From positions 186,001 to 250,000 of the forward strand of contig NZ_PYAT01000004.1 in NCBI RefSeq assembly GCF_003014655.1: DNA of 64,000 nt, given 5' to 3'. A program made the position numbers and the translations under genes. Each line of letters opens with the position of its first letter. Positions within the stretch are counted from its first letter, which is position 1. The notes below the pieces were generated by a model. The model was not told the DNA's origin. It did no database searches and saw nothing but the letters and a program-made list of their open reading frames with translations. Positions 8,993 to 17,362 of the stretch are shown piece by piece. The stretch comes from Planomicrobium soli (lineage in GTDB: Bacteria > Bacillota > Bacilli > Bacillales_A > Planococcaceae).

Positions 8993-10000
8993 ATGAAGAT
9001 TTTAGTAACTGGAGGAGCAGGCTATATTGGTAGCCATGCAATTTTAGAACTCTTAGAAAATGACTATGAGATAATAGTAGTAGATAATTTGTCTAACAGT
9101 AAGATAGAATCTATAAATCGAGTAAAAGCAATGACAGGAAAAGAATTCCCTTTTTATCAAGTTGATTTATTAGATGCTGAAAGTTTAAATGAAATTTTCT
9201 CTAAACATGAGATTGATGGAGTAATGCATTTTGCTGGTATGAAATCAGTTGGAGAATCAATTGCTGAGCCAATAAAATATTATTATAACAATATAATGGG
9301 GACCGTGAATTTATGTAATATTATGAATAAATTTAATGTAAAAAAGCTGGTCTTCAGTTCATCTGCAACTGTATATGGAAAACCACAAAGTGTACCAATT
9401 ACTGAATCTTTTCCGCTTTCTGCTACAAACCCCTATGGTCGAACAAAACTAGTAATTGAAGAATTTTTGCAAGAGTTAACTTCCTCTGATTGTTCTTGGA
9501 GAATTGCTATTTTAAGATATTTTAACCCTATAGGGGCTCACGAAAGTGGAGAAATTGGTGAGTTTCCTAATGGGATTCCTAACAATCTTATGCCTTACAT
9601 TACTCAAGTAGGTATAGGAAAAAGAGAAAAGCTCTATATATTTGGAGATGATTATAATACTACTGATGGCACTGGTGTAAGGGATTACATTCATGTAGTT
9701 GATTTAGTTAAAGGTCATCTTAAGGCATTAAATTATTTAAAAAATTATAGAGGTATTGAAGCTTTCAACTTAGGATCCGGTGTTGGTCATAGTGTGTTGG
9801 AATTAGTAAATAGCTTTAGCGAAGTGAATAACGTCAATATCCCTTTCCAAATTGAAGGAAGAAGACCTGGAGATGTTTCAATAAGTTATGCTGATCCAAG
9901 TAAAGCTAGAAACCTTTTAGGATGGAAATCTACTAAAAACTTAAAAGATATGTGCAAAGATTCTTGGAATTGGCAAATAAAAAATCCAAATGGTTTTTGA
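8993..10000 (+). CDS. galE: UDP-glucose 4-epimerase
   Basis: 335-residue short-chain epimerase interconverting UDP-glucose and UDP-galactose (or the N-acetyl forms) with bound NAD. N-terminal 'ILVTGGAGYIGSHAILELLENDYEIIVVDNLSNS' is the Rossmann GxxGxxG; the active site is S/T at 'FSSSATVYGKP' and 'NPYGRTKLVIEE' (YxxxK). 'ILRYFNPIGAHESGEIGE' and 'GTGVRDYIHVVDL' are GalE hallmarks. Length is normal. ATG follows AAAAGGGGAC. It supplies a nucleotide sugar to the adjacent assembly genes and has their AT-rich codon use. Confidence 0.96.
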   Translation: MKILVTGGAGYIGSHAILELLENDYEIIVVDNLSNSKIESINRVKAMTGKEFPFYQVDLLDAESLNEIFSKHEIDGVMHFAGMKSVGESIAEPIKYYYNNIMGTVNLCNIMNKFNVKKLVFSSSATVYGKPQSVPITESFPLSATNPYGRTKLVIEEFLQELTSSDCSWRIAILRYFNPIGAHESGEIGEFPNGIPNNLMPYITQVGIGKREKLYIFGDDYNTTDGTGVRDYIHVVDLVKGHLKALNYLKNYRGIEAFNLGSGVGHSVLELVNSFSEVNNVNIPFQIEGRRPGDVSISYADPSKARNLLGWKSTKNLKDMCKDSWNWQIKNPNGF

Positions 10001-10147
10001 TAACATATAATAAAATAATTTTTCAAACATATTTGATGATTTAATTTCAAAAATGAGGAAATTATGGTATATGTGTTAATTATTAAATAAATGTAATTGT
10101 AAAATGTTTAAACGTTAATAATAAATAATAATGAAAAGGTGAAGAGA

Positions 10148-11026
10148 GTGAAAGTAAGAAAAGCAATAATTCCTGCCGCAGGACTCGGTACACGCTTCCT
10201 TCCTGCAACAAAAGCCATGCCAAAAGAAATGCTTCCGATTGTTGATAAACCAACAATTCAATACATAGTAGAAGAAGCGATCGCTTCCGGAATTGAAGAC
10301 ATCATAATCGTCACTGGTAAAGGAAAACGCGCCATTGAAGATCATTTCGACCATGCGTTTGAATTGGAAGAAACCTTGCTAAAAAAGGGCAATCTCGATA
10401 TGTTGGAGAGCGTCCTTGAAACGTCTAACGTTGAAATACATTATATCCGCCAAAAGCAGCCACTTGGATTAGGGCATGCTATCTGGTCTGCCCGTAACTT
10501 CATTGCAAACGAGCCATTCGCAGTATTGCTTGGTGATGACATTGTTGAGAACGAAGAACCTTGCTTGGCGCAATTGATGAACCAGCATGAACAAACAGGT
10601 AAGAGTGTGATTGGCGTTCAGCAAGTAGCCGGAAATCATACTGACCGCTACGGTATAATTGATCCGGTTCGAGTAGATGGAAGATTGATTAAAGTCAATC
10701 GCTTCGTGGAAAAGCCGGCTGCTGGAACTGCTCCGTCAAACTATGCCATTATGGGTCGGTATGTTTTAACTCCTGAAATTTTTAATTTCTTGGGAGAGCA
10801 TCAATTGGGTGCAGGAGGAGAAATTCAATTGACGGATGCCATTCAGAAGCTGAACGAGGTGCAGTCAGTTTACGCTTATGATTTTGAAGGACAGCGGTTT
10901 GATGTGGGTGAGAAGTTTGGATTTATTGAGACGACGATTGAGTTTGCATTGAAGCGTCCAGAGCTGAAAGAGCAGCTACTTGAGTTGTTTGAAAAGAAAA
11001 TTAAAGAGTCGTTAGTTAATCAGTAA
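10148..11026 (+). CDS. galU: UTP--glucose-1-phosphate uridylyltransferase
   Basis: 292 residues from GTG 10148, chosen because AAAGGTGAAGAG lies just upstream; a GTG nine bases earlier overlaps that site. It makes UDP-glucose from UTP and glucose-1-phosphate. Signature '[40 protein letters not shown]' is the nucleotide-binding loop; 'LLGDDI' and '[21 protein letters not shown]' follow, and '[25 protein letters not shown]' closes the family pattern. It feeds GalE upstream. Codon use changes here from AT-rich to host-like, so it marks the right border of the polysaccharide insertion. Confidence 0.97.
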   Translation: MKVRKAIIPAAGLGTRFLPATKAMPKEMLPIVDKPTIQYIVEEAIASGIEDIIIVTGKGKRAIEDHFDHAFELEETLLKKGNLDMLESVLETSNVEIHYIRQKQPLGLGHAIWSARNFIANEPFAVLLGDDIVENEEPCLAQLMNQHEQTGKSVIGVQQVAGNHTDRYGIIDPVRVDGRLIKVNRFVEKPAAGTAPSNYAIMGRYVLTPEIFNFLGEHQLGAGGEIQLTDAIQKLNEVQSVYAYDFEGQRFDVGEKFGFIETTIEFALKRPELKEQLLELFEKKIKESLVNQ

Positions 11027-11043
11027 TTTAATAGATAAAATAA

Positions 11044-11083
11044 AAAAGATGTTCCCAATTAATTTGCGGAATATCTTTTTTTG
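11044..11083 (+). terminator. Rho-independent terminator after galU
   Basis: AAAAGATGTTCC pairs with GGAATATCTTTT (one G-U pair) and is followed by a T run. It lies 18 bases after the galU stop and closes the polysaccharide transcript. Confidence 0.85.
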
Positions 11084-11575
11084 TTGGTTGAAGCATCCCT
11101 ATATCTTAAATAAGTTTTAAGCTGTAGGAGGAAATATTGTTCATGTAAGAAAAAATGCGAGATTAAAAGGTGAATAAATCGAAGGGAAAAAGGTTTTTAG
11201 AATGGAAGACTTATTTTCAAACGAGAAATTTGTCAACGTCTCTTCAATTTTTTCTTCCACAATTTTAGTGAAGCCTCTTTTCGGGAATTTTGGCAGTAAC
11301 GATTTTTAAATTGGCGTTGAAGGATGGATCTTCAATTCTTTTCCCAACTTAGCCAGTGCTGTAATGAATAGCGTTAACCGATTACGAAAGGCGCAGCGTT
11401 TCTACCTTGCTACTGCCCCTCCAGTCCAAAAAAGCCGTTCCAGCAAACACCAACTGTTTGAGAAACGGATTCTATCTGTTTCAAGCACAGCAACAATATT
11501 GTCGAAATCTTCTTGCCAATTATGCAATATATTGTGGTAGAGTAAGGAAATACAAAAAACAAGAAGGTGACCCAT
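11084..11575. other. Gene-free stretch upstream of ilvA
   Basis: Nearly 500 bases with no convincing coding region. One CATGTAAGAA motif at 11142 recalls the 21-bp repeat units found elsewhere but is single. No T-box (no specifier hairpin, no TGGNACC-like bulge) was seen before ilvA. A short unsupported reading frame at 11201-11310 has no ribosome site. Confidence 0.5.
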
Positions 11576-12862
11576 ATGGCTAGAAACCACATCGAAGAAT
11601 TGGAAAGAAAAACAACGTCGAAAGTATCGATTGAAGAGATTATGGTGGCGAACCAGGCGCTCAAAGACGTAGTGATCAAAACGCCGTTGCAGCGAAATGA
11701 AATTCTTTCTGCTAGGTACGGCTGTAACGTCTATTTGAAACGGGAAGATTTGCAAGTGGTGCGCTCATTCAAGTTGCGTGGGGCTTATAACTTTATCCGC
11801 AGCCTGTCGATAGAAGAACGAAACAAAGGAGTCGTTTGTGCCAGCGCCGGCAACCATGCTCAAGGCGTTGCGTACTCCTGCTTTGCACTGGGAATTGAAG
11901 GGAAAATCTTCATGCCGCTGACAACTCCTAGCCAAAAAGTTTCCCAAGTAAAGCGCTTTGGCGGCGATCAAGTATCAGTCGTCCTTACAGGAGATACGTT
12001 TGACGATGCCTATACAGCGGCAGTCGAATCTGGTGCAGCCGAAGAAAAGGTGTTTGTCCATCCATTTGACAATAGCCTGGTGATAGCCGGCCAAGGCACT
12101 GTGGCAGTGGAAATCCTGAACGACATGCAGGAGCCGGTCGACTATACATTTTGTGCCATCGGCGGTGGCGGGTTAGCGTCAGGCATTGGAACGTATTTAA
12201 AAGGGATTAGCCCGTCCACGAAACTAATCGGCGTTGAGCCTGCGGGAGCTGCCAGTATGAAGGCATCGCTGAGCAATGGCAAAGTGACCCGTCTCGATTC
12301 GATTGATACATTTGTCGACGGGGCAGCGGTTAAACAGGTTGGCGAGCTGCCGGTAGCAATCTGCAGCGGCGTTTTGGATGATATCGCACTTGTGCCTGAA
12401 GGCAAAGTCTGCACGACCATTCTGCAGCTATACAACGAAAATGCGATTGTAGCGGAACCAGCAGGTGCCTTGTCGGTAGCGGCGCTGGATTTCTATAGAG
12501 AAGAAATCAAAGGGAAAAATGTAGTATGTATTATCAGTGGCGGCAACAACGATATTGAGCGGATGCAAGAGATCAAAGAAAAATCGCTTATTTATGAAGG
12601 GCTGAAGCATTACTTTATCGTCACGTTCCCGCAGCGTGCCGGCGCGCTGCGGAAGTTTATGGACCAGGTTCTGGGAGAGCAGGACGACATCACGCATTTT
12701 GAATACACAAAACGGACCAATCGTGAGGCAGGCCCCGTCATCGTCGGCATCGAACTAAAGTGCCGGGAAGACTACGGCCCGCTTGTGCAACGAATGGGCG
12801 AGAATGGATTTCCTTATAAGGAAATTAATAATGATCCGACGTTGTTTAACTTGCTGATCTGA
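11576..12862 (+). CDS. ilvA: Threonine ammonia-lyase (biosynthetic threonine dehydratase)
   Basis: 428 residues from ATG 11576, behind AGAAGGTG. PLP enzyme deaminating L-threonine to 2-oxobutanoate, the first isoleucine step. 'VRSFKLRGAYNF' contains the PLP lysine, 'SAGNHAQGVAYSC' the substrate loop, 'FCAIGGGGLASGIGTYLK' the phosphate-binding glycine loop. The C-terminal 90 residues ('YFIVTFPQRAGALRKFMDQVL') form one ACT-like regulatory domain, the short form common in Bacillales, so isoleucine feedback is expected. It stands alone here, away from any ilv operon. Confidence 0.95.
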   Translation: MARNHIEELERKTTSKVSIEEIMVANQALKDVVIKTPLQRNEILSARYGCNVYLKREDLQVVRSFKLRGAYNFIRSLSIEERNKGVVCASAGNHAQGVAYSCFALGIEGKIFMPLTTPSQKVSQVKRFGGDQVSVVLTGDTFDDAYTAAVESGAAEEKVFVHPFDNSLVIAGQGTVAVEILNDMQEPVDYTFCAIGGGGLASGIGTYLKGISPSTKLIGVEPAGAASMKASLSNGKVTRLDSIDTFVDGAAVKQVGELPVAICSGVLDDIALVPEGKVCTTILQLYNENAIVAEPAGALSVAALDFYREEIKGKNVVCIISGGNNDIERMQEIKEKSLIYEGLKHYFIVTFPQRAGALRKFMDQVLGEQDDITHFEYTKRTNREAGPVIVGIELKCREDYGPLVQRMGENGFPYKEINNDPTLFNLLI

Positions 12863-13449
12863 TAAGGGAATTTTCTTCAAGTGCTGGTGATAGGACATTT
12901 AACTAGTCAAAATAGCCAACCTCAATGAAATCATCTGGTTTCGAAGATGGTTTCTGCATGTTTAGGGCATTGGGAAAGCGCCCGGCGATAGTAAATAGAT
13001 AACTGGCAATCCAAAGAACTATTGTTTTCCAGGTATATAAGAAGTTTCAATTAATGCTATTAAGCCTTTGAATTCCTTTAAGTTTATTGTAAAAGCAAGT
13101 AGGAGAAGGTTTATAATATAGCAGTTTAGACAAGTTGAAAGCAATTCAATCCATTCATTACAATTGCATGTAGTTAGATCCCACCCCAGAAATTATAATG
13201 GTTTTTGGAGGGGGGACTTTGTATTTTTATTAGATAATCTTAGTAGTCATAATTGAGCAGAACACAGGGGGGAAATCGAAGGAATTTAGAGGCCTCATAT
13301 TGTACATAAAACTATGCCTGATACAATCACATAAGCTTATTAATAAATTTAACCACAAAGATAATTAAGCTTATTTTGATGACATTTCAAGGCAATATAT
13401 TAAAAGAAAAATAATAATAATGATAAATATTATTAATCTAAAAAAGGAA
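12863..13449. other. Gene-free stretch after ilvA
   Basis: About 590 bases between ilvA and the opposing orphan membrane-protein gene. It holds the G/C-rich imperfect hairpin at 13179-13225, otherwise only AT-rich sequence with stops in every frame. No clear hairpin lies directly behind the ilvA stop. Confidence 0.5.
13179..13225 (+). repeat. Hairpin-family member 1 (CCCC...GGGG with AATGGTTTTT core)
   Basis: A C-rich arm, a central block reading AATTATAATGGTTTTTGG, then a G-rich arm and T-rich tail. The same layout recurs at 24186-24229 and 44180-44240. This copy is the most degenerate. It may act as terminator for ilvA at a distance. Confidence 0.55.
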
Positions 13450-13490
13450 ATAAAACTGACTTGAAGAGTTCTCAGGTCAGTTTTATTTTG
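13450..13490 (-). terminator. Terminator of the orphan membrane-protein gene
   Basis: Read on the minus strand, AAAACTGAC ... GTCAGTTTTA forms a stem with a T-rich tail, 23 bases past the stop of the gene ending at 13514. The A-rich upstream arm would let it work in both directions. Confidence 0.7.
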
Positions 13491-13513
13491 TGCGAATTTA
13501 TCTCTTTAGCGTT

Positions 13514-14305
13514 TTACCTTAAGTTATTTCGATCCACTACAGCTGCAACTAAAACCGCTGCTATTGCCGCTACTACTGCTGCTAGTGTATTTCCAGTATT
13601 CCCGGCAGTTCCAGTGTTCTGAGCAGTTCCAGTGTTCTCGGCAGTTCCAGTGTTCCCGGCAGTTCCAGTATTCTCGGTAGCAGTAGAAGAAGTAGAAGAA
13701 ATAGAAGAAATTTCTTCACTGCTTCTTTTTAACAAATTTTCAACAAAAGCTTTTTGTAGAGTAATTTTCAAATCAGCGTTTTCTATTGCCTTAATATAAA
13801 GATCAGCTGTTCTAATATCTGTAACATTATCTAATTTTTCATAAAAATACTTATATTGATCTATGATTTTGGAATAGAGAACAAAAAGCAATCCACCAAT
13901 TACATTTGGAATTATTATCAATGCTGCTACTGAGGTGTCAAAAGGTCTTGTAGTAGTACTTGGTGTAGTAGTACTTGGATTTGGGAAACTATCGATGAAA
14001 TTAAAAACATACCATATGCCATAACATGATGCTATTATGCTCAAACCAAGAACAAATGAAGCGAGATAACGTAGATTTTTAAAAATCGCTGTAATTTCAA
14101 TGATATTAATGCGAATATAAAGTGTAGCTAAGTCTTCACGGATCTTTTTTTCTTCTTCGGTTGCAGTTGCTTTTAATTGTAACTTACGAGCGTATTGAAA
14201 TTTTTCAAGCTCATTTTCTAGTTTATTGAAATCTTCAGCTAATTCGTATTTGATTTTATTGATTTTTATTATCCCTAATCTAATTAAGCTTTTATGTGCG
14301 TACAT
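13514..14305 (-). CDS. Orphan membrane protein with NTGTAx hexapeptide repeats
   Basis: 263 residues, no family recognised with certainty. Residues 1-80 are charged and helical (probable coiled coil, 'AEDFNKLENELEKFQYARKL'). A hydrophobic helix at about 81-104 and another at about 128-146 are separated by a short Pro/Ser/Thr linker 'PNPSTTTPSTTTRP'. A helical segment follows, then a Ser/Thr run, four tandem NTGTA[GEQ] hexapeptides and a final Ala/Val helix 'LAAVVAAIAAVLVAAVV' ending in basic residues. The layout of soluble helix plus two-helix membrane hairpin resembles TRADD-N-associated or other effector-like membrane modules, but this is a guess. GGAGGGTG precedes ATG. AT-rich compared with neighbours; likely acquired. 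Confidence 0.7.
   Translation of the reverse strand: MYAHKSLIRLGIIKINKIKYELAEDFNKLENELEKFQYARKLQLKATATEEEKKIREDLATLYIRINIIEITAIFKNLRYLASFVLGLSIIASCYGIWYVFNFIDSFPNPSTTTPSTTTRPFDTSVAALIIIPNVIGGLLFVLYSKIIDQYKYFYEKLDNVTDIRTADLYIKAIENADLKITLQKAFVENLLKRSSEEISSISSTSSTATENTGTAGNTGTAENTGTAQNTGTAGNTGNTLAAVVAAIAAVLVAAVVDRNNLR
13602..13680 (-). repeat. 18-bp tandem repeat encoding NTGTA hexapeptides
   Basis: About four in-frame units of CAGTTCCAGTGTTC plus four variable bases. They translate to the NTGTA[GEQ] repeats of the overlapping membrane protein. Unit number could vary by slippage without changing frame. Confidence 0.85.
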
Positions 14306-14636
14306 ATTTCACCCTCCAATCAAAAATGTTAGGTGTTATGAATAAAAATAATTAGATATTCAAAAACTCCTTTCTTAGTAGTTTTTATATCTTACGTCTA
14401 AATAATTTTACTAATTAATAGAAACATGAAAATTTGCAAATCATCTTTTTACTAATTATATAATAATTATTTGAAGAATCAACGATAATTCTGAAAATTC
14501 TGATAAAATGACAGATTCTTATCACAACTTTAGGAGTGTTAATGGAAGTTCGATGAATGTCGCGTCCCTGTGATACAGAGTAAGTTTCATTTGTTAGATT
14601 ATTTAGTCTTTTTGAGAGAGTAAATAAAATGTAAGA

Positions 14637-14645
14637 TGTTATAAT
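14637..14645 (+). promoter_or_regulatory. Extended -10 promoter of the toxin-antitoxin pair
   Basis: TGTTATAAT is a perfect extended -10 (TG-N-TATAAT); no good -35 is present at 17-18 bases. Transcription would begin near 14652, which excludes the ATG at 14644 as a start and supports TTG 14677. Confidence 0.6.
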
Positions 14646-14676
14646 GATTAAAAGAAGCAGGAGTGGGGTGTTTAAC

Positions 14677-14931
14677 TTGGCTATTAAAGAATATAAAGTT
14701 AAAACAAGTGAAAAGGAAAAGTTAGAGGAAATCTTAAGTCTTTTTTCTGAAGTGAAGATAATTGGAGAGTCCAAGGAACGGGATGATGAAGAAACAGATT
14801 TAGCAGTGCGTAAAGAGAAAAAGAGACGTTACAAAGAGCTTGCCGGTAAAGCCCTGGATTTAGGAGATAACATTGAAGAGCTTAATCGTTTAAGCAATCG
14901 CGAAGGAGCATGGAGGGAAGAGGAGGATTGA
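14677..14931 (+). CDS. Probable VapB-type antitoxin
   Basis: 84 residues from TTG 14677, the first good start after GGGGTG and compatible with the extended -10 promoter. Highly charged and helical: 'IKEYKVKTSEKEKLEEILSLFSEV', an acidic middle and 'KKRRYKELAGKALDLGDNIEELNRLSNREGAWREEED'. I see no standard AbrB or ribbon-helix-helix DNA-binding motif, so the assignment as antitoxin rests on position: its stop codon overlaps the start of a PIN-domain toxin (TTGA). An alternative upstream ATG at 14644 would add 11 residues. Confidence 0.65.
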   Translation: MAIKEYKVKTSEKEKLEEILSLFSEVKIIGESKERDDEETDLAVRKEKKRRYKELAGKALDLGDNIEELNRLSNREGAWREEED

Positions 14932-15389
14932 ATCGAGAAATTGTAATATTTGATACAAATATATATGTAAACCACTATTTGGGATACCGTCCGCTACAGG
15001 ATCTCTTTGATCAGGTAATCGATAGTGGAAAAGAAATTCACATGCCTTCTATCATCGCTATGGAATTGATGTGGTATCACGAAGTAGAAACGAATGAAGA
15101 AATAAGAGCAGCAAGGCAAGGCTATATCGAGGCAGCAGATGGAATCATTAGCACAACAATAGATATAGCCTTGAAAGCTGCTGAAATAAGAAGGAAATGG
15201 AATATAGAGACCGGAAAAAAATTAAAGCATGGGGATGCTCTGATTGCTGCTTCCGCTATTTTCCATAATGCCACTTTATACAGTAATAACGATCGGGATT
15301 TTGATTATATTAAAAAGAATTTTAAATTAGAGTACATAAATCCTATAGATGCAGCAGGACTGGAAGCGTTTAAAAAGTCAATCAGTTAA
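14928..15389 (+). CDS. PIN-domain ribonuclease toxin (VapC-like)
   Basis: 153 residues from TTG 14928, which overlaps the upstream stop as TTGA and lies about 10 bases after GGAGGG; an ATG at 14910 is an alternative with poor spacing. PIN-fold metal ligands are visible: D in 'VIFDTNIYVN', E in 'IIAMELMWYHEVE', D in 'KLKHGDALIAASAI' and the final N/D in 'LYSNNDRDFDYIKK'. Such enzymes cleave tRNA or rRNA when released from their antitoxin. All acidic residues are kept, so it should be active. Followed by a strong terminator at 15485. Confidence 0.88.
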   Translation: MNREIVIFDTNIYVNHYLGYRPLQDLFDQVIDSGKEIHMPSIIAMELMWYHEVETNEEIRAARQGYIEAADGIISTTIDIALKAAEIRRKWNIETGKKLKHGDALIAASAIFHNATLYSNNDRDFDYIKKNFKLEYINPIDAAGLEAFKKSIS

Positions 15390-15484
15390 TCTGATTGCAG
15401 GATTGCCCGGACATAATTAAGAGATAAAAATCAACGCTCTATTGATAATGAAAAACAATCAACACCAATTGCTGGTTTGGATGA

Positions 15485-15528
15485 AAAAGCCTGATTCTCC
15501 ATATAGGAGGATCAGGCTTTAATTTTTT
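15485..15528 (+). terminator. Terminator after the PIN toxin
   Basis: AAAAGCCTGATTCTCC pairs with GGAGGATCAGGCTTT around an ATATA loop, followed by a T-rich tail. It could also stop transcripts from the right. Confidence 0.9.
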
Positions 15529-15604
15529 GTGTCTTATTGTATTTTTATAGATCGATTCTTAGTGAAAATCTGTATGCATTGCAGAGACTTCAATCGATTT
15601 TTGA

Positions 15605-15768
15605 ATGTTAAACTATAAAGGGAAAGTTGTCTACTGCGATGGTCAAGTCAAGCTGATTGACATTAAAACGCAATTCAACTTGCCTTTAAGCGGTTATATC
15701 CGAACTCAAATGGTACTCTTCATGCGTTCGTTTAAGGAGAAGTACGAGTTTGATCATTATCAATCGTA
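15605..15768 (+). pseudogene. 54-codon orphan fragment
   Basis: An open stretch beginning at ATG with protein-like composition: 'YKGKVVYCDGQVKLIDIK' and 'GYIRTQMVLFMRSFKEKYEFDH' before TAG. There is no ribosome site. I do not recognise a family. It reads like the C-terminal end of a larger protein left behind by deletion. Confidence 0.35.
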
Positions 15769-15820
15769 GGAACATACTATGCCATAGAAAAAAGCATAAT
15801 TTATATTATGAGCAAACAAA

Positions 15821-15857
15821 AAAGAGCACGGACAGCATACCAGCTGCCCGCGCTCTT
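15821..15857 (-). terminator. Terminator of the HEPN-family gene
   Basis: On the minus strand AAAGAGCGCGGGCAGC pairs with GCTGTCCGTGCTCTTTTTT. It lies 14 bases after the stop of the gene at 15871-17244. Confidence 0.88.
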
Positions 15858-15870
15858 TATCGCTTCCCAA

Positions 15871-17244
15871 CTATTTCTTCCTCAACCCCAACGCAAAGCC
15901 CAAATACATCAATGCATTCCTTGCCCTGAACGTCATAGCCATCGACAAACGCTCAAGCTCCAACCGCGTCATCTGATGCTTTCGGAGTTCGCCTTCTTTT
16001 GCCACTTCTTCCGGTGAGTCGATGACCTGCATAAAGCTTCGTTCCATCTGGTGGCACAACTGAAGCGCGCGGAGCATGGGAATGCTTTGCTGCTCGGAGC
16101 GTTCATAGCCGAATACTTCCTTCGCCTGCCAATAGAGCGCCTTTAAAGCGGCATTTTCTGAGTTCTGGATGAAGGGCTTGAGCGGCTTTTTCGGATGTTC
16201 TTCCTCAAACCAAATGCGCTGCATGCCGACGCGCTGCTCCGGCACTTCGAGTTTGTAGTACTGGTTCAAGAAGGAAGCAATCTTATCAAATAACGAAAAT
16301 GCCTGCCGGAACACGCTCTTCAGCCGCTCGTTGCGGTTCGACTCTTTTGCGTCCTGTTCGAGCGCCTCGAACAGCGTCCAGCGGAGTGATGTGAATTCCG
16401 AGACGAGCGCATCCATAAAGCCGGAAAGAAAAGCGCCGTGATTTTTGTCATCGCCCTTGTGGCGGTAGCTGAGCGTATCAATCTTCATCATGTTATCCGC
16501 ATCAAATTCATTCGTGCTATTCAGCAAAAGCCGGTGTTTTGCGCACCAGTCGCGGTATTCCTTCTCGCGGCCTTCAAAAAAGTTCGGTTTATAGCCCGAG
16601 GTCACATCGACCGGTCCGAGCTTTTCCAGCATGTTTTCCGCAAGCTTCAACCGCTCCGCGTAAATGGCACGTCCATTTTCATCCTGGATCTTCTCGAGCG
16701 ATTGCCGGAGAAAATCACGCGCTGCATGAAGCGCTTCGGCTTTCTCGATCGTGTCCTGCAGGAAAGTGGAATAAAACAGGAGTCCCCAGCCCCGTTCGCC
16801 GTCTTTTCTGGCAAACGAAGGATCATCGGCCACCTCAACCATGGTCTCCACCACTTGAATCCCTTCAATTGCACGTCCAACGTAGATCAGCGTCTCTGAA
16901 TAGTTCAGGCAGATTTGATTCCATACGGTCGCCGGCACTTTCCCGCGAAATTGGAAGTGGAGGCTTTCAAACAAAAACAGCTGGCGCTGCTTCATCGGGC
17001 TGTTCCAGTCTTGCTGCAACTGATGCCGGATGCCGAACTGGCTGCATTCCAGCATCACCGCCAGCGGATACGCCGCCTGGCCTTCGAGCCGTTTTTTCAA
17101 ATGCGTAATCAGGTCTCCCAATTTCTCCGGTTCCTGCTTCGTCTTCTGGAATTCCTGCAACAAAAGCTGCGCTGCCTGGTAGATTTCTTTTATCTCAAAC
17201 TGTCCATAATCCTCTGCTTGGATGATGTCATTTACTGTCGTCAT
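15871..17244 (-). CDS. LA2681-like HEPN-family protein
   Basis: 457 residues. The N-terminal half is all-helical with TPR-like spacing (about 45-210). From about 235, 'EYRDWCAKHRLLLNSTNEF', 'HGAFLSGFMDALVSEFTSLRWTLFEAL', 'FRQAFSLFDKIASFLNQYYKL', 'MQRIWFEE' and 'LKALYWQAKEVF' follow the order I know from LA2681-type HEPN proteins. HEPN domains are usually RNA-cleaving or RNA-binding modules of defence and toxin systems. Where the family usually has an RNxxxH motif, this protein reads 'LCHQMERSF', so the catalytic Arg and His seem replaced; 'RALQLCH' just before could be a shifted RX5H. ATG lies behind AAGGAGG. It is divergent from the helicase-nuclease-LexA fusion. Confidence 0.72.
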   Translation of the reverse strand: MTTVNDIIQAEDYGQFEIKEIYQAAQLLLQEFQKTKQEPEKLGDLITHLKKRLEGQAAYPLAVMLECSQFGIRHQLQQDWNSPMKQRQLFLFESLHFQFRGKVPATVWNQICLNYSETLIYVGRAIEGIQVVETMVEVADDPSFARKDGERGWGLLFYSTFLQDTIEKAEALHAARDFLRQSLEKIQDENGRAIYAERLKLAENMLEKLGPVDVTSGYKPNFFEGREKEYRDWCAKHRLLLNSTNEFDADNMMKIDTLSYRHKGDDKNHGAFLSGFMDALVSEFTSLRWTLFEALEQDAKESNRNERLKSVFRQAFSLFDKIASFLNQYYKLEVPEQRVGMQRIWFEEEHPKKPLKPFIQNSENAALKALYWQAKEVFGYERSEQQSIPMLRALQLCHQMERSFMQVIDSPEEVAKEGELRKHQMTRLELERLSMAMTFRARNALMYLGFALGLRKK

Positions 17245-17362
17245 GGGAAGCCTCCTTGGAATATACTGATGAAAGTTGGTTGTCTATTAGTAACCTCTAT
17301 TGGGCAACCAAGTTCCTGTAGGTCTATTGTAAAGGAAAGCGGGGGAAGGTTCACTTTAACGT

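Noticed and set aside
11142-11225. Possible fourth 21-bp-unit array after galU
   Set aside because: Only one CATGTAAGAA motif is present, with no copy 21 bases away and no matching hairpin.
11084-11575. Possible T-box or isoleucine-responsive leader before ilvA
   Set aside because: No T-box consensus, specifier loop or leader terminator was found.
11402-11755. Minus-strand frames overlapping the start of ilvA
   Set aside because: They overlap a firm gene and have neither ribosome site nor protein-like composition.
13602-13680. Possible CRISPR-like repeat
   Set aside because: The 18-bp units are directly adjacent without spacers and lie in frame inside a gene.
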